Assembly: GCF_000513855.1 (NCBI RefSeq)
Contig: NZ_KI911318.1
Coordinates: 204,087-268,086, forward strand
Direction of reading: 5' to 3'
Length of the DNA: 64,000 bases
DNA from: Desulfurococcus amylolyticus Z-533
GTDB taxonomy: Archaea; Thermoproteota; Thermoprotei_A; Sulfolobales; Desulfurococcaceae
Every line of letters begins with the position of its first letter. Within the stretch, counting starts at the first letter, position 1. The notes beneath the pieces are model-generated. The model was not told where the DNA came from. It saw nothing but the letters and a program-made list of their open reading frames with translations, and ran no database searches. Positions 1 to 7,562 of this stretch are shown here, piece by piece. Both the position numbers and the translations under genes were made by a program.

Positions 1-13
1 CAGTTGAGGTCGA

Positions 14-664
14 ATGTTGGAGAGGTTGCTGAAGCCTAGGGAGTTCTGCGAGATTGTTGGGATTAGCTACAGGACTTTTAAGCGGTGGGTCTCTCAAGGC
101 AGAGTGAGCGTCGTGCGAACGCCTAGTGGCAGGATGAGAGTACCGTACTCTGAGGTAGAGCGCATCCTTGGAGGGAGGCCGGAAGCCAAAGAAGTGAGGG
201 CTGTCGTCTACGCTCGCGTGAGCTCCAGCGACCAGAGGAGCGACCTCGAGAGGCAAGTGCAGTACCTCACCCAGTACTGCTCTGCTAGGGGCTACAGAGT
301 AGTCGACGTCCTAACAGACATCGCCAGCGGGCTGAAGACTGACCGCAGAGGACTACTCAAGCTCTTCAACTACGTAGTTAGCAGGCAGGTAGACGTCGTG
401 GTTACTACATACAGGGACAGGCTGACTAGGTTCGGCTTCGAGTACCTAGAGTACTTCTTCAGGCAGTACGGGGTCAGGATAGAGGTCATCTATGGTGATG
501 AGCCTAAGGACGCGCACCGAGAGCTTGTGGAGGATCTACTATCGATAGTCACCTCATTTGCTGGCAAGCTCTACGGTATGAGGAGCCACAGAAAAAAGAG
601 GCTCGTTGAGGGCTTCAAAAAGCTAGTGGAAGAGGTCGAAAAGGGCGCTGGCGAGAGTAGCTAG
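14..664 (+). CDS. tnpA: IS607-family serine recombinase (TnpA), element 1
   Basis: Small serine resolvase that moves IS607 elements. Residues 7-50 form a MerR-like winged helix-turn-helix (KPREFCEIVGISYRTFKRW). The catalytic domain starts near residue 61 with YARVSSSDQ (nucleophile probably Ser70) and contains the family motifs DLERQ and YRDRLTRFGFEYLE. At 216 aa the length is normal and the frame is intact. It lies directly upstream of a tnpB, the usual IS607 order, but that tnpB is rearranged, so the recombinase may be the only working part of this element. The stretch is visibly richer in G and C than the chromosomal genes around it, as is the second IS607 copy at 32609, which suggests transfer. 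Confidence 0.93.
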   Translation: MLERLLKPREFCEIVGISYRTFKRWVSQGRVSVVRTPSGRMRVPYSEVERILGGRPEAKEVRAVVYARVSSSDQRSDLERQVQYLTQYCSARGYRVVDVLTDIASGLKTDRRGLLKLFNYVVSRQVDVVVTTYRDRLTRFGFEYLEYFFRQYGVRIEVIYGDEPKDAHRELVEDLLSIVTSFAGKLYGMRSHRKKRLVEGFKKLVEEVEKGAGESS

Positions 665-731
665 AACCATTGTAGTCGAGACGCCGCCCATTCCAAGGAG
701 ACTCTTCAGGGTCTTCGCCGAGCTCGAGGGC

Positions 732-1547
732 GTGTACCGGAACATGGTCGAGCAACTCACGTTATACGCTGTGAGGGAGGGTGTCGCATCTTTCACAAGG
801 CTGAAAGCTTTGAAGTATCGCGAGCTAAGGAGTCTCTACCCCCATCTCCCCTCCCACTACGCTTACACAGCATGCCAGGACGCCTCTGCTAGAGCCAAGA
901 GCTTCCTCAGGCTGAAGAAGAAAGGGCTGGTTGAAAGAGAGCACCCAGAAGTCAACAGCGTCTCTATTTGGCTGGACGACCACCTGTGGAGAGCAAACAG
1001 TTTGACATCTATCGAAGTAGCTACCCATAGGGGCTGGGTACTCCTCGAAGTTATACCGCACAAGCAGTACTGGAAGTACGTGAATAAGGGCTGGAAGCTT
1101 GCTTCTGAGGCAAAGATAAAGCTGGACAAGAAGAGCAGGAAGTTGCTAGTCTACCTAACCTTCGTGAAGGATGTTGAGGAGCATAGGTCACGCGGCTTCA
1201 TACCTGTTGATGTTAACGAGAACAACACGACTGTCCTACTCGACGGCGTAGCGCTTCTCTTTGAGACAAATGTGAAGAAAGTTGTTCTGGGTTACTACTA
1301 CCGCAGGAAGAGGGTGCAGGAGAAGTACGACGTTGTCTACGGGACTAATTTTAGTAGAAAGAAGAGGATCCTGAGGAAGCTTAAGGAAAAGAAAAAGAAA
1401 GACGACGCAAGATGGAAGATCGCGAGCATTATTGTGAGAGAGGCTTTCAAGAGGCGCTACGCCATAGTCATGGAGAAGCTCGGCAGGAGACCCGGTGAGA
1501 AGATGGTCTCCAAGATAAGGGACAGCCAGCTGAGGCACAGGCTTTGA
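732..1547 (+). pseudogene. tnpB: IS607 TnpB, N-terminal and central part (broken gene)
   Basis: RNA-guided nuclease of IS607 elements, here 271 aa instead of the roughly 400-430 aa of a full copy. RuvC-I is visible (PVDVNENN, catalytic Asp) and RuvC-II keeps its Glu (IVMEKLG, Glu248). The frame stops right after DSQLRHRL, where related proteins run into the zinc-finger and RuvC-III region. That missing part lies immediately downstream on the opposite strand (1548-1785). Coding sequence in this frame extends upstream of the GTG at 732 back to a TAG near 630, with no ATG, GTG or TTG at the expected TnpB start, so the 5' end is probably decayed too. Very unlikely to make an active nuclease. Confidence 0.85.
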
Positions 1548-1785
1548 GGAGGAGGTTCCACACAGCTGCCACATCCCTGTGCCATATTTCACCGCCTCTC
1601 TCGCACTTGCCTATCCTTGATTCATCCCCGTAGACTATTTTTGAGCCGTGAACCGGGCAGAGCCTAGAGGTGTTCTTGGGATCTACATAGATTACTGGCA
1701 CGCCGTACTCCCTCGCCTTCTCCTCTATTGCCCTCTGCACGCCTCTAAAGGCGGCCTGGAACACCCTCCCGTTTCTCATATACAT
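1548..1785 (-). pseudogene. Inverted C-terminal segment of TnpB (zinc finger + RuvC-III)
   Basis: Read on the minus strand this encodes the missing end of the TnpB at 732-1547. It runs from a segment rich in Arg and Gln (VFQAAFRGVQRAIEEK) through VPVIYVDPKNTSRLCPVHG, a zinc-finger half with further Cys in GKCERGG, to the RuvC-III motif WHRDVAAVWNLLLKA. Joining ...LRHRL on the plus strand to the reverse complement of this block restores a plausible continuous TnpB. The simplest reading is a local inversion of about 240 bp. The alternative is a 3' fragment of a second, oppositely oriented tnpB. The minus-strand frame runs on into the antisense of tnpB down to 1468, and that part is not meaningful. 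Confidence 0.8.
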
Positions 1786-1828
1786 TATAGCTGATCGGGT
1801 CCCCTGGATCTATTTTCCTCTTTACCGT

Positions 1829-2032
1829 TTGTCCCTAGAGGGAAAACTGAGGAGGCTTCCGAGGAGTTTAGAGGAGGCTGTTGAATACCTTATCAGCGAT
1901 AATGAGTACTTGAGGCCCATATTCCCAAGGGACTTGCTGGAATACTATGCGGAGATTAAACTCAGGGAGGCCAGAAGAATTCGCAGCATCCCGGGTATTG
2001 TGGATTATATCACCTTGGAACACCTTGCCTAG
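1829..2032 (+). pseudogene. Possible C-terminal remnant of glutamine synthetase
   Basis: A 67-codon frame with the look of a real gene end: LPRSLEEAVEYLISDNEYL, then FPRDLLEYYAEIKLREA. The glutamine synthetase family ends in this way (LPxSLxEALxxLxxD..., then a helix of the type DLIExYxExKxxE). A complete enzyme is about 440 aa, and nothing upstream continues it because the IS607 element lies there. The frame is open upstream to about 1781 without obvious family sequence. I infer that the element inserted in or near a glnA gene and only the tail survived. The match is from memory of the family. A small unrelated gene with a TTG start is the alternative. Confidence 0.45.
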
Positions 2033-3174
2033 GTTGGGAACACTTGTTTATGATTTCTATGTATCCAATGATCTCTTAGGGGACTAGCTAGGAAGTGGAA
2101 TAAGCCCCCCAGTACTAGTGGTATTGTTTTAAATATAAGCGCATAATGTTTATCGTAGTCGCTTGGCGTGAAGAACCCCATCTTATTTAAACCCGTTATG
2201 AAGGGCACTGGTATCCCCATGGATATCTTTCTAAGTATGCTTAAAGCTTGATGCTCTAGAAGTAATTTATGGACAGCACTATGGTAAATTCTCCTATAAC
2301 TACTGAGACTATTGTTATCTATGGCTTCGCCCAGGTGTTTTGATAGTTTAAAAATATAGTGGAGCCCGCCTCCCGTATATGGTTTAGTTAATGGGACACT
2401 ATCCCCATGGAACACTACTCTACCAGCATAGACTGGATCCAGTAATGGCTTGTCTCTCGGTATTATCCCACCGAATTTCTCGTTCACTCCCCCTGGTTTT
2501 ACCCCGTAGATAGTGGCTATACGGTTAAGTGCTTTCTCAATTATTTCTACGCGGGGTTCATCGAATCCTCCTCCTATTATAGCCGTGTCTTTATCCAATG
2601 GTATAATCCATGAGAAAAAGCCAGGTGTGAATTCTGAATAACTTATATATATAGTATCAACATCAACATTTTCAATCCTAGACAAGTACTGGATTCCAAC
2701 AATAAATCCAGGATAGGGATTTATGAAAAAGCGTCTAAACCTCCCGCTAGCCCCCTCGGCTACAAGTATCATATTACACTGGTATTCAACACTTCCAATA
2801 GATATGGTATTGATTCCTACCGGTTTAGCTGTAGAAGCATAGAGTATTCTATGTCCCTTTCCCTCGACGAGTGAGGCAAGCTTCTCTTCTAGCAGTGGTC
2901 TGTTAATGTGGAATACGAATTTATCCCTATAGGATACCTCGTATACTCGGTTAAAAGCGTGGAATAGTATTGTATTATAGGATGCATCAGTAATATCGCC
3001 CACATAACTCCTCATTAACCTGAGTGTCTCAATCCCTATTAGCCCACTACAATGCTTAGGGATTCCGGGTTGCCTATGTTCCTCGAAAATAACTGCATCC
3101 CTGTTCCCAATAAAAACAAGAGGGCTCAACCCAGCTGGGCCAGCACCAATCACGCATATATCCGTTTCAATCAT
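2029..3174 (-). CDS. Geranylgeranyl reductase family FAD-dependent oxidoreductase
   Basis: Flavoprotein of the family that saturates the isoprenoid chains of archaeal lipids or related polyprenoids. The N-terminus carries the FAD-binding dinucleotide motif GAGPAG (residues 9-14), then KHCSGLIG, a Cys-containing motif typical of the family. A second FAD segment reads YAGRVVFHGDSVPLTKPYTGGG (near residues 250-270), in the place of the usual GD...P.tGgG. The 381-aa length is normal. It directly follows the decarboxylase at 3174-3542 with a one-base overlap, so they are co-transcribed. The true substrate (digeranylgeranylglycerophospholipid or another) cannot be told from the sequence. Confidence 0.85.
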   Translation of the reverse strand: MIETDICVIGAGPAGLSPLVFIGNRDAVIFEEHRQPGIPKHCSGLIGIETLRLMRSYVGDITDASYNTILFHAFNRVYEVSYRDKFVFHINRPLLEEKLASLVEGKGHRILYASTAKPVGINTISIGSVEYQCNMILVAEGASGRFRRFFINPYPGFIVGIQYLSRIENVDVDTIYISYSEFTPGFFSWIIPLDKDTAIIGGGFDEPRVEIIEKALNRIATIYGVKPGGVNEKFGGIIPRDKPLLDPVYAGRVVFHGDSVPLTKPYTGGGLHYIFKLSKHLGEAIDNNSLSSYRRIYHSAVHKLLLEHQALSILRKISMGIPVPFITGLNKMGFFTPSDYDKHYALIFKTIPLVLGGLFHFLASPLRDHWIHRNHKQVFPT

Positions 3175-3542
3175 TAATTATCCTCGTAGTCCCTATTCAC
3201 CACTCTTAATGTATGCCTTTTGGCTTTTAAAGCGTGAACAATATACTTGTATGCTTTAACCGAGTCGCCTTTATTGCCACAGGTATATACATCCACTGTG
3301 GCAAAAGCGAATTCGGGCCACGTATGAATACTTATATGGCTCTCCAACACTATGCCAACAACGCTTACGCCAGGGTTGATCTTCCACGCCTTTACATCAA
3401 GTAATGTGAAACCACCTATTTCAGCTGCCTTCTTAACTATTTCTACTAAATCCTTCTCATTCATTAAAATCCCTGGGTCGCACTCATAGAGTTCGCCGTA
3501 AACATGTTTCCCTATGACTTTCTTAATGGTAAGCGCTTCCAT
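3174..3542 (-). CDS. Pyruvoyl-dependent AdoMet/arginine decarboxylase proenzyme (SpeH family)
   Basis: Short (122 aa) proenzyme of the class 1 S-adenosylmethionine decarboxylase family, which cleaves itself before a Ser to create the pyruvoyl cofactor. The cleavage motif LESHISIHTWPE lies near residues 71-82, followed by the conserved FATVDVYTCG (catalytic Cys). Crenarchaea hold two paralogues of this fold, an AdoMet decarboxylase and an arginine decarboxylase used for agmatine, and I cannot separate them by eye. The length and the WPE motif fit the AdoMet type. An arginase/agmatinase-family gene lies at 53063, consistent with a polyamine pathway. A TATA-like TTATAAATTTT lies just upstream near 3583-3593. 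Confidence 0.85.
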   Translation of the reverse strand: MEALTIKKVIGKHVYGELYECDPGILMNEKDLVEIVKKAAEIGGFTLLDVKAWKINPGVSVVGIVLESHISIHTWPEFAFATVDVYTCGNKGDSVKAYKYIVHALKAKRHTLRVVNRDYEDN

Positions 3543-3644
3543 ATCAACCCCCTCCCCTTCAATAACAAATCCCCCTCTCCCTATTTATAAATTTTACCCC
3601 CCTAGCAAGCCGAGCTAGTTAAAAATGAAGAGGTTAATTCAATA

Positions 3645-3749
3645 ATGAATCAGCTTACCATTGCTAGATCACAGAATAGGTTCATTGAGGTTATGGGTGA
3701 AATCTGTATCACGTCGAGTAAGGTTGGTGAGGTAAAAAAGTGTGATTGA
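3645..3749 (+). CDS. Possible 34-codon ORF, unknown
   Basis: ATG-started frame MNQLTIARSQNRF... ending VKKCD. Not recognised, with no strong ribosome binding site. Codon use looks neutral. Listed because it lies in an otherwise empty gap; it may well be chance. Confidence 0.15.
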   Translation: MNQLTIARSQNRFIEVMGEICITSSKVGEVKKCD

Positions 3750-3774
3750 AATAAGAGTTTTAACAAGCAGGATA

Positions 3775-3837
3775 TTACTTCTTTTGTTCAGGTTTTTGCT
3801 CCTGTTTCTTCTCTTCCTTCTTACCCTTCTTGGACAT
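3775..3837 (-). CDS. Possible 20-codon lysine-rich peptide
   Basis: ATG-started 20-residue frame (MSKKGKKEEKK..., ending KPEQKK) made almost only of Lys, Glu and Gln. Such tails are common at the ends of archaeal ribosomal or DNA-binding proteins, so this could be a very small basic protein, the remains of one, or chance. No clear ribosome binding site is seen. Together with the 34-codon frame at 3645-3749 it is the only protein-like content of the 470-bp gap between the decarboxylase and the TusA-like gene. Confidence 0.25.
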   Translation of the reverse strand: MSKKGKKEEKKQEQKPEQKK

Positions 3838-4014
3838 GCAGATCCCCTGTAGAGGGTTCAATTGAGTAGTATCAATAAGGATGCTTATAAATATTTAATA
3901 TTGAAATTGTTTGTATTATTTACACTGTAAATAACGTCTCATAAATACATTAGATATCCATTGTCACAACTGAATGCAATTCTTAATAGGGTCGAATAAA
4001 TTAGAAGAATAACA

Positions 4015-4251
4015 GTGGTTACAGTGGTTTTACAACTCGATCTCACCAAGGCTGGTGGATGCAGTGATAATCCATTGTCAAGGCTGATATCCATCATAAA
4101 GGAAAAGGAAAATGATGAGGTGGAGGTTACCACAACACCCGAGATAATACCCCAGGGTTTGGCTCAACTACTTGGCAATAGATATGGTTATAAAGTAACT
4201 GTTAAAACCGTTGAGAATAATAGAATAATATATGTTTTCAAGAAGAGCTGA
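4015..4251 (+). CDS. TusA/SirA-like small sulfur-carrier protein (probable)
   Basis: 78-aa protein with the layout of the TusA/SirA fold: an early beta strand LQLDLTKAGG, a Cys at residue 16 followed by SDNPLSRLISIIKE (the position of the CPxP motif and its helix in TusA), then DEVEVTTTPE, a helix (GLAQLLGNRYGY) and a final strand. The canonical CPxP proline is not kept (Cys-Ser-Asp-Asn-Pro), so this is a divergent member. It faces the suf operon and overlaps the sufD end by 14 bp, convergently. Sulfur relay next to Fe-S assembly would make sense but is inference. GTG start chosen, as no ATG lies nearby. Confidence 0.6.
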   Translation: MVTVVLQLDLTKAGGCSDNPLSRLISIIKEKENDEVEVTTTPEIIPQGLAQLLGNRYGYKVTVKTVENNRIIYVFKKS

Positions 4252-5251
4252 TATTGCTTAGAATAATTTCTCTCGCAGCTCTACTCAGTCCTCTTGTTAG
4301 GAAGCCGTGTACCAGTAACATGGCCGCCTCATCTGGTTTCAGTCCTCTTGTCTCGATATAGAATAATTTATCCATGGTTAACAAATAGTTTCTAGCGTAA
4401 TGTCTGGCTTCCACTATATTATTGGAATGTATATCTAGAAATGGATGCATGAACGCTGTACTCTCAGCATCATTAATCAATGACTCAATGCCATACACTA
4501 TTCTAGAGCCAGATGCCCTCCTGGAGGCCATGCCTCTGCCACGTAGAACAGCTATAGAGCCCCCTTCCAGCCTAGACCTTATATATGACTCCGCGCTTAC
4601 ACTAGGATTATCTATATATGAGTAATCCTCTACCTCTACACGTGATCCCTGTGTAGAGTTAACCAGTATAGTCTTCTCTATTGATGAGCCAGCACCCTGA
4701 ATGGACTCCACCCTGGCTTGTAGTATAGAGCCAGTGTTGAATAATGCTACGAGGGCTAGCCTACTTGCATCCCCTTGCTCAACTATGATTTCGCTGAGAT
4801 CCACCGCCCTCTTACCTGATTTATGAATCAAGAGTACCTCGTGATCAACTCCTTTAACCACAGTTACCTTTATACCCATGATTCTATGTACGGGATTCTC
4901 CGGTATTCTTAGAATCGTGAGACCTGAACCCTCTAAGATCAGCTCTATATACCCTACAGCTATAACGCCATCCCCAGAGTCCTCTACACCTACATCAAAT
5001 ACTCCACCAGTGCTTCGAACCCTGTAGAAGCCCTGGGACACTGTGATTACCGGGATTGATTTAAACCCTATGCTACCACTTGGTGAAAGCGAATCAATAA
5101 ATGCATTGGGGCTCAAGGCTTTAATTAATATGTTAGCGACGGGGGCTTCTCTGTTTAATGCTCTCCGAACAAGTTCTTCAAGCGGGGATTTATCAATATA
5201 TTTTTTAATGGTTGGTGAGTCCCCTGCCCCTCTTGCAACCGTCTTAGCCAT
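4238..5251 (-). CDS. sufD: SufD-like Fe-S cluster scaffold subunit
   Basis: Partner of SufB in the SufBCD scaffold that builds Fe-S clusters. At 337 aa it carries the beta-helix core rich in short strands, and the C-terminal family signature HPFLDIHSNNIVEARHYARN followed by TMDKLFYIETRGLKPDEAAMLLVHGFL, which matches the SufB/SufD helical tail. It starts one base inside the sufB stop (TAATG overlap), so the genes are translated as a unit sufC-sufB-sufD. It is shorter and more divergent than SufB, as is usual in archaea, where the second subunit is often annotated only as a SufB/SufD-domain protein. Confidence 0.88.
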   Translation of the reverse strand: MAKTVARGAGDSPTIKKYIDKSPLEELVRRALNREAPVANILIKALSPNAFIDSLSPSGSIGFKSIPVITVSQGFYRVRSTGGVFDVGVEDSGDGVIAVGYIELILEGSGLTILRIPENPVHRIMGIKVTVVKGVDHEVLLIHKSGKRAVDLSEIIVEQGDASRLALVALFNTGSILQARVESIQGAGSSIEKTILVNSTQGSRVEVEDYSYIDNPSVSAESYIRSRLEGGSIAVLRGRGMASRRASGSRIVYGIESLINDAESTAFMHPFLDIHSNNIVEARHYARNYLLTMDKLFYIETRGLKPDEAAMLLVHGFLTRGLSRAAREIILSNISSS

Positions 5252-6657
5252 TATCCAACCCCCCCGATCTCCTTGAATTCTAACTGTATAACCTTCGTCA
5301 ACATCGATGCATACTCGAATGGTAGCTTTGGAAAAATATCCTTAACAAATCCGAGTACTATGAGTGAGACGGCTTCCTTCTCGCTTAGACCCCTAGAAGT
5401 CATGTAGAATAACTGATCCTCAGTTATCCTGAACGTAGTTGCTTCATGAGCGACTTCAGCATCCTTCTCCATAATGTGCTCTATCGGATATGTACTACTA
5501 GAGCTCTTATCGTCGAGTATGAGGCTGTCGCATTGCGTATAGCTCTTTACATTAAGGGCTCCCTTATTCACCTGTACTAGTCCTCTATATATATTTATTC
5601 CCCCGTTACTGCTAATACTCTTAGATATTATCCTGCTACTAGTATAGGGTGCGGCATGAATAATCTTCGACCCGGCGTCCTTAACCACATTACCATTACT
5701 TATACCTATCACGGTGCTCGTCGTCTTCGAGCCCCTTCCCTTCAATATCGTAGACGGATATGTCACGGTTATTTTACTGCCTATACTTCCCTCAACCCAT
5801 TCTATAATGGCTCCATCCTCTGCAATACCTCTCTTATTATTGAAGTTCACTATGTTCCTGCTCCAGTTCTGAACCGTTACAAAGTTTATCCTGGATCCCT
5901 TATGAGCGTAGAGCTCAACCATACCATCATGGAAGCTATGCCTCTTCAGCCTTGGCGCGCTACAACCCTCAATGAACGTTATCTCGCTCCCCTCATCGCC
6001 AACTACAATTGTGTGCTCGAACTGCCCCTCTAGCTCGCTTCCAATGAAGAAAAATGCTTCAACCGGGTAGGGTACTTTAACGCCTCTCGGGACATAGACG
6101 AATACTCCGCCACTCCAGAGGGCATGATGCAGCGCGGCAAACTTGTGGTCTGTGTACGGGAATACCCTACCGAAGTATTTCTTAACGATGTCTGGGTATT
6201 TCTGGATCGCCTCCTCCATAGGAAGCATTATTACCCCGAGCTTCTTGAGTAAGTCCTTCATTGCAGTATATATGTTTTCACTATCGAGCGCGGTTAAAAG
6301 CCCAGCCAGGTACTTGGCGTATGTCTCAGGTAATCCAAGCCTCTCATATATTCTACGGATCTCGCTGGGTAGTTCATCGAAATTGCTTACTGTTGAAGCT
6401 GCTGGTTTAACATAGTATGAAGCTATCTCATCGAGGTCTATGCTCTCAATCCAAGGAAGCCATCTAGGCGAGGGGAATTTTTCAAATGCCTCCAGCGCCT
6501 TAAGTCTATAAAGCCTCATCCATTCTGGTTCTTTTTTCACTCTTGAGATCTCCTCTACAATACTTCTAGATAGTCTGCCCTTGATCTCTATCTCCTTTCT
6601 GTATTCAACAGGCTCGATCTCATGGTGTTCAAGACTCTTAGATAGCTCAATAGCCAT
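5251..6657 (-). CDS. sufB: Fe-S cluster assembly protein SufB
   Basis: Core scaffold subunit of the SUF system, 468 aa, the usual length. Signature stretches: FAALHHALWSGGVFVYVPRGVKVPYPVEAFFFI in the middle, the aromatic FVTVQNWSRNIVNFNNKRG, SYTQCDSLILDD containing the conserved Cys used in cluster assembly, and AEVAHEATTFRI followed by DQLFYMTSRGLSEKEA at the C-terminus. It lies 6 bp after sufC and overlaps sufD. Confident from these motifs alone. Confidence 0.95.
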   Translation of the reverse strand: MAIELSKSLEHHEIEPVEYRKEIEIKGRLSRSIVEEISRVKKEPEWMRLYRLKALEAFEKFPSPRWLPWIESIDLDEIASYYVKPAASTVSNFDELPSEIRRIYERLGLPETYAKYLAGLLTALDSENIYTAMKDLLKKLGVIMLPMEEAIQKYPDIVKKYFGRVFPYTDHKFAALHHALWSGGVFVYVPRGVKVPYPVEAFFFIGSELEGQFEHTIVVGDEGSEITFIEGCSAPRLKRHSFHDGMVELYAHKGSRINFVTVQNWSRNIVNFNNKRGIAEDGAIIEWVEGSIGSKITVTYPSTILKGRGSKTTSTVIGISNGNVVKDAGSKIIHAAPYTSSRIISKSISSNGGINIYRGLVQVNKGALNVKSYTQCDSLILDDKSSSSTYPIEHIMEKDAEVAHEATTFRITEDQLFYMTSRGLSEKEAVSLIVLGFVKDIFPKLPFEYASMLTKVIQLEFKEIGGVG

Positions 6658-6663
6658 ACTACT

Positions 6664-7404
6664 TTACCTCAACCAGTTGTATCCCTCCCTAGCTATTTTA
6701 TCAGCTATTTCTAACCCGCCCTCCGCAACTATCCTTCCATTCAGCATGACATAGATGATGCTGGGTTCAACGTAACTTAGTAGGGTAGGGTTATGTGTTA
6801 CAAGTAGCACCCCGCCATTAGAGTATGCTACCTCCTTAATGTAGTCGGCAATTATTCGAACCCCGTCGACATCAAGACCGCTATCGGGCTCGTCGAGGAT
6901 CAAGTACTTCGGCTTTAGAACCCTGGCTTGAAGTATCTCGCTTCTTTTTCTCTCGCCACCACTGAAACCAATGTTTAAATCCCTAGTGACGAGCTCCTCT
7001 TTCAACCCGATAAGCTTTGCCTCCCCGAGTATTCTATCGGGTAATCCTGGCACGTGCTCCAATAAGTCGTTTTTACCCAGCCTCTTATTTACTGCACTCC
7101 TTATTAATGATTCAAGCGATACACCTGGGAGCTCAATTGGGTTTTGAAACACGAGAAATAGGCCGGCTAGGGCTCTCTCGTGTGTAGGCTTAAATGTGTA
7201 ATCTAAGCCATCTATTAATATACTCCCTTTAAGGATCCTATAGGATGGATGCCCCATTATCGCGTATGCTAGGGATGTTTTGCCACTACCATTAGGACCC
7301 ATTAGGGCAGTGATGCTTCCTGTTTCCACCTTAATGCTTACATCGTTAATGACTATTTTATTGTTTACCTCGACCACTAGGTTCAATGCCTCGAGCATTT
7401 CCAA
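6664..7404 (-). CDS. sufC: SUF system ATPase SufC
   Basis: ABC-type ATPase (246 aa) that powers the SufBCD complex in the cytosol. Walker A is GPNGSGKTSLAYA (near residues 36-43), the ABC signature is FSGGERKRSEI, Walker B is YLILDEPDSGLDVDG, and the switch His lies in LLVTHNPTLL. SufC proteins carry exactly this SGGERKRxE signature and DEPDSGLD Walker B. First gene of the sufCBD operon. The 140-bp space to the divergent carbamate kinase gene holds an 11-bp inverted repeat (7442-7497). Confidence 0.95.
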   Translation of the reverse strand: MEMLEALNLVVEVNNKIVINDVSIKVETGSITALMGPNGSGKTSLAYAIMGHPSYRILKGSILIDGLDYTFKPTHERALAGLFLVFQNPIELPGVSLESLIRSAVNKRLGKNDLLEHVPGLPDRILGEAKLIGLKEELVTRDLNIGFSGGERKRSEILQARVLKPKYLILDEPDSGLDVDGVRIIADYIKEVAYSNGGVLLVTHNPTLLSYVEPSIIYVMLNGRIVAEGGLEIADKIAREGYNWLR

Positions 7405-7441
7405 TCCCTGTTATTATTTTTATGTTTCAAGGCCTTAAAAA

Positions 7442-7497
7442 TTAGTGGGATACATCGATTTTAATAAATAAATTTTATAATGTTATTATCCCACTAA
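7442..7497. promoter_or_regulatory. 11-bp perfect inverted repeat between sufC and carbamate kinase
   Basis: TTAGTGGGATA at 7442-7452 and its exact reverse complement TATCCCACTAA at 7487-7497, separated by 34 AT-rich bases that include TATA-like TTTATAAT. It lies in the shared 158-bp promoter region of two divergent genes, a classic place for a dimeric regulator. Part of the same motif (AGTGGGATA) recurs once at 9551-9559, just before the amidohydrolase gene. The function as an operator is inference. Confidence 0.5.
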
Positions 7498-7562
7498 CTG
7501 TCAAGATTTAAAACGCTTCCTACGAAACTAATATAATCATATCATTGGAGGGTAAGAGCCAT

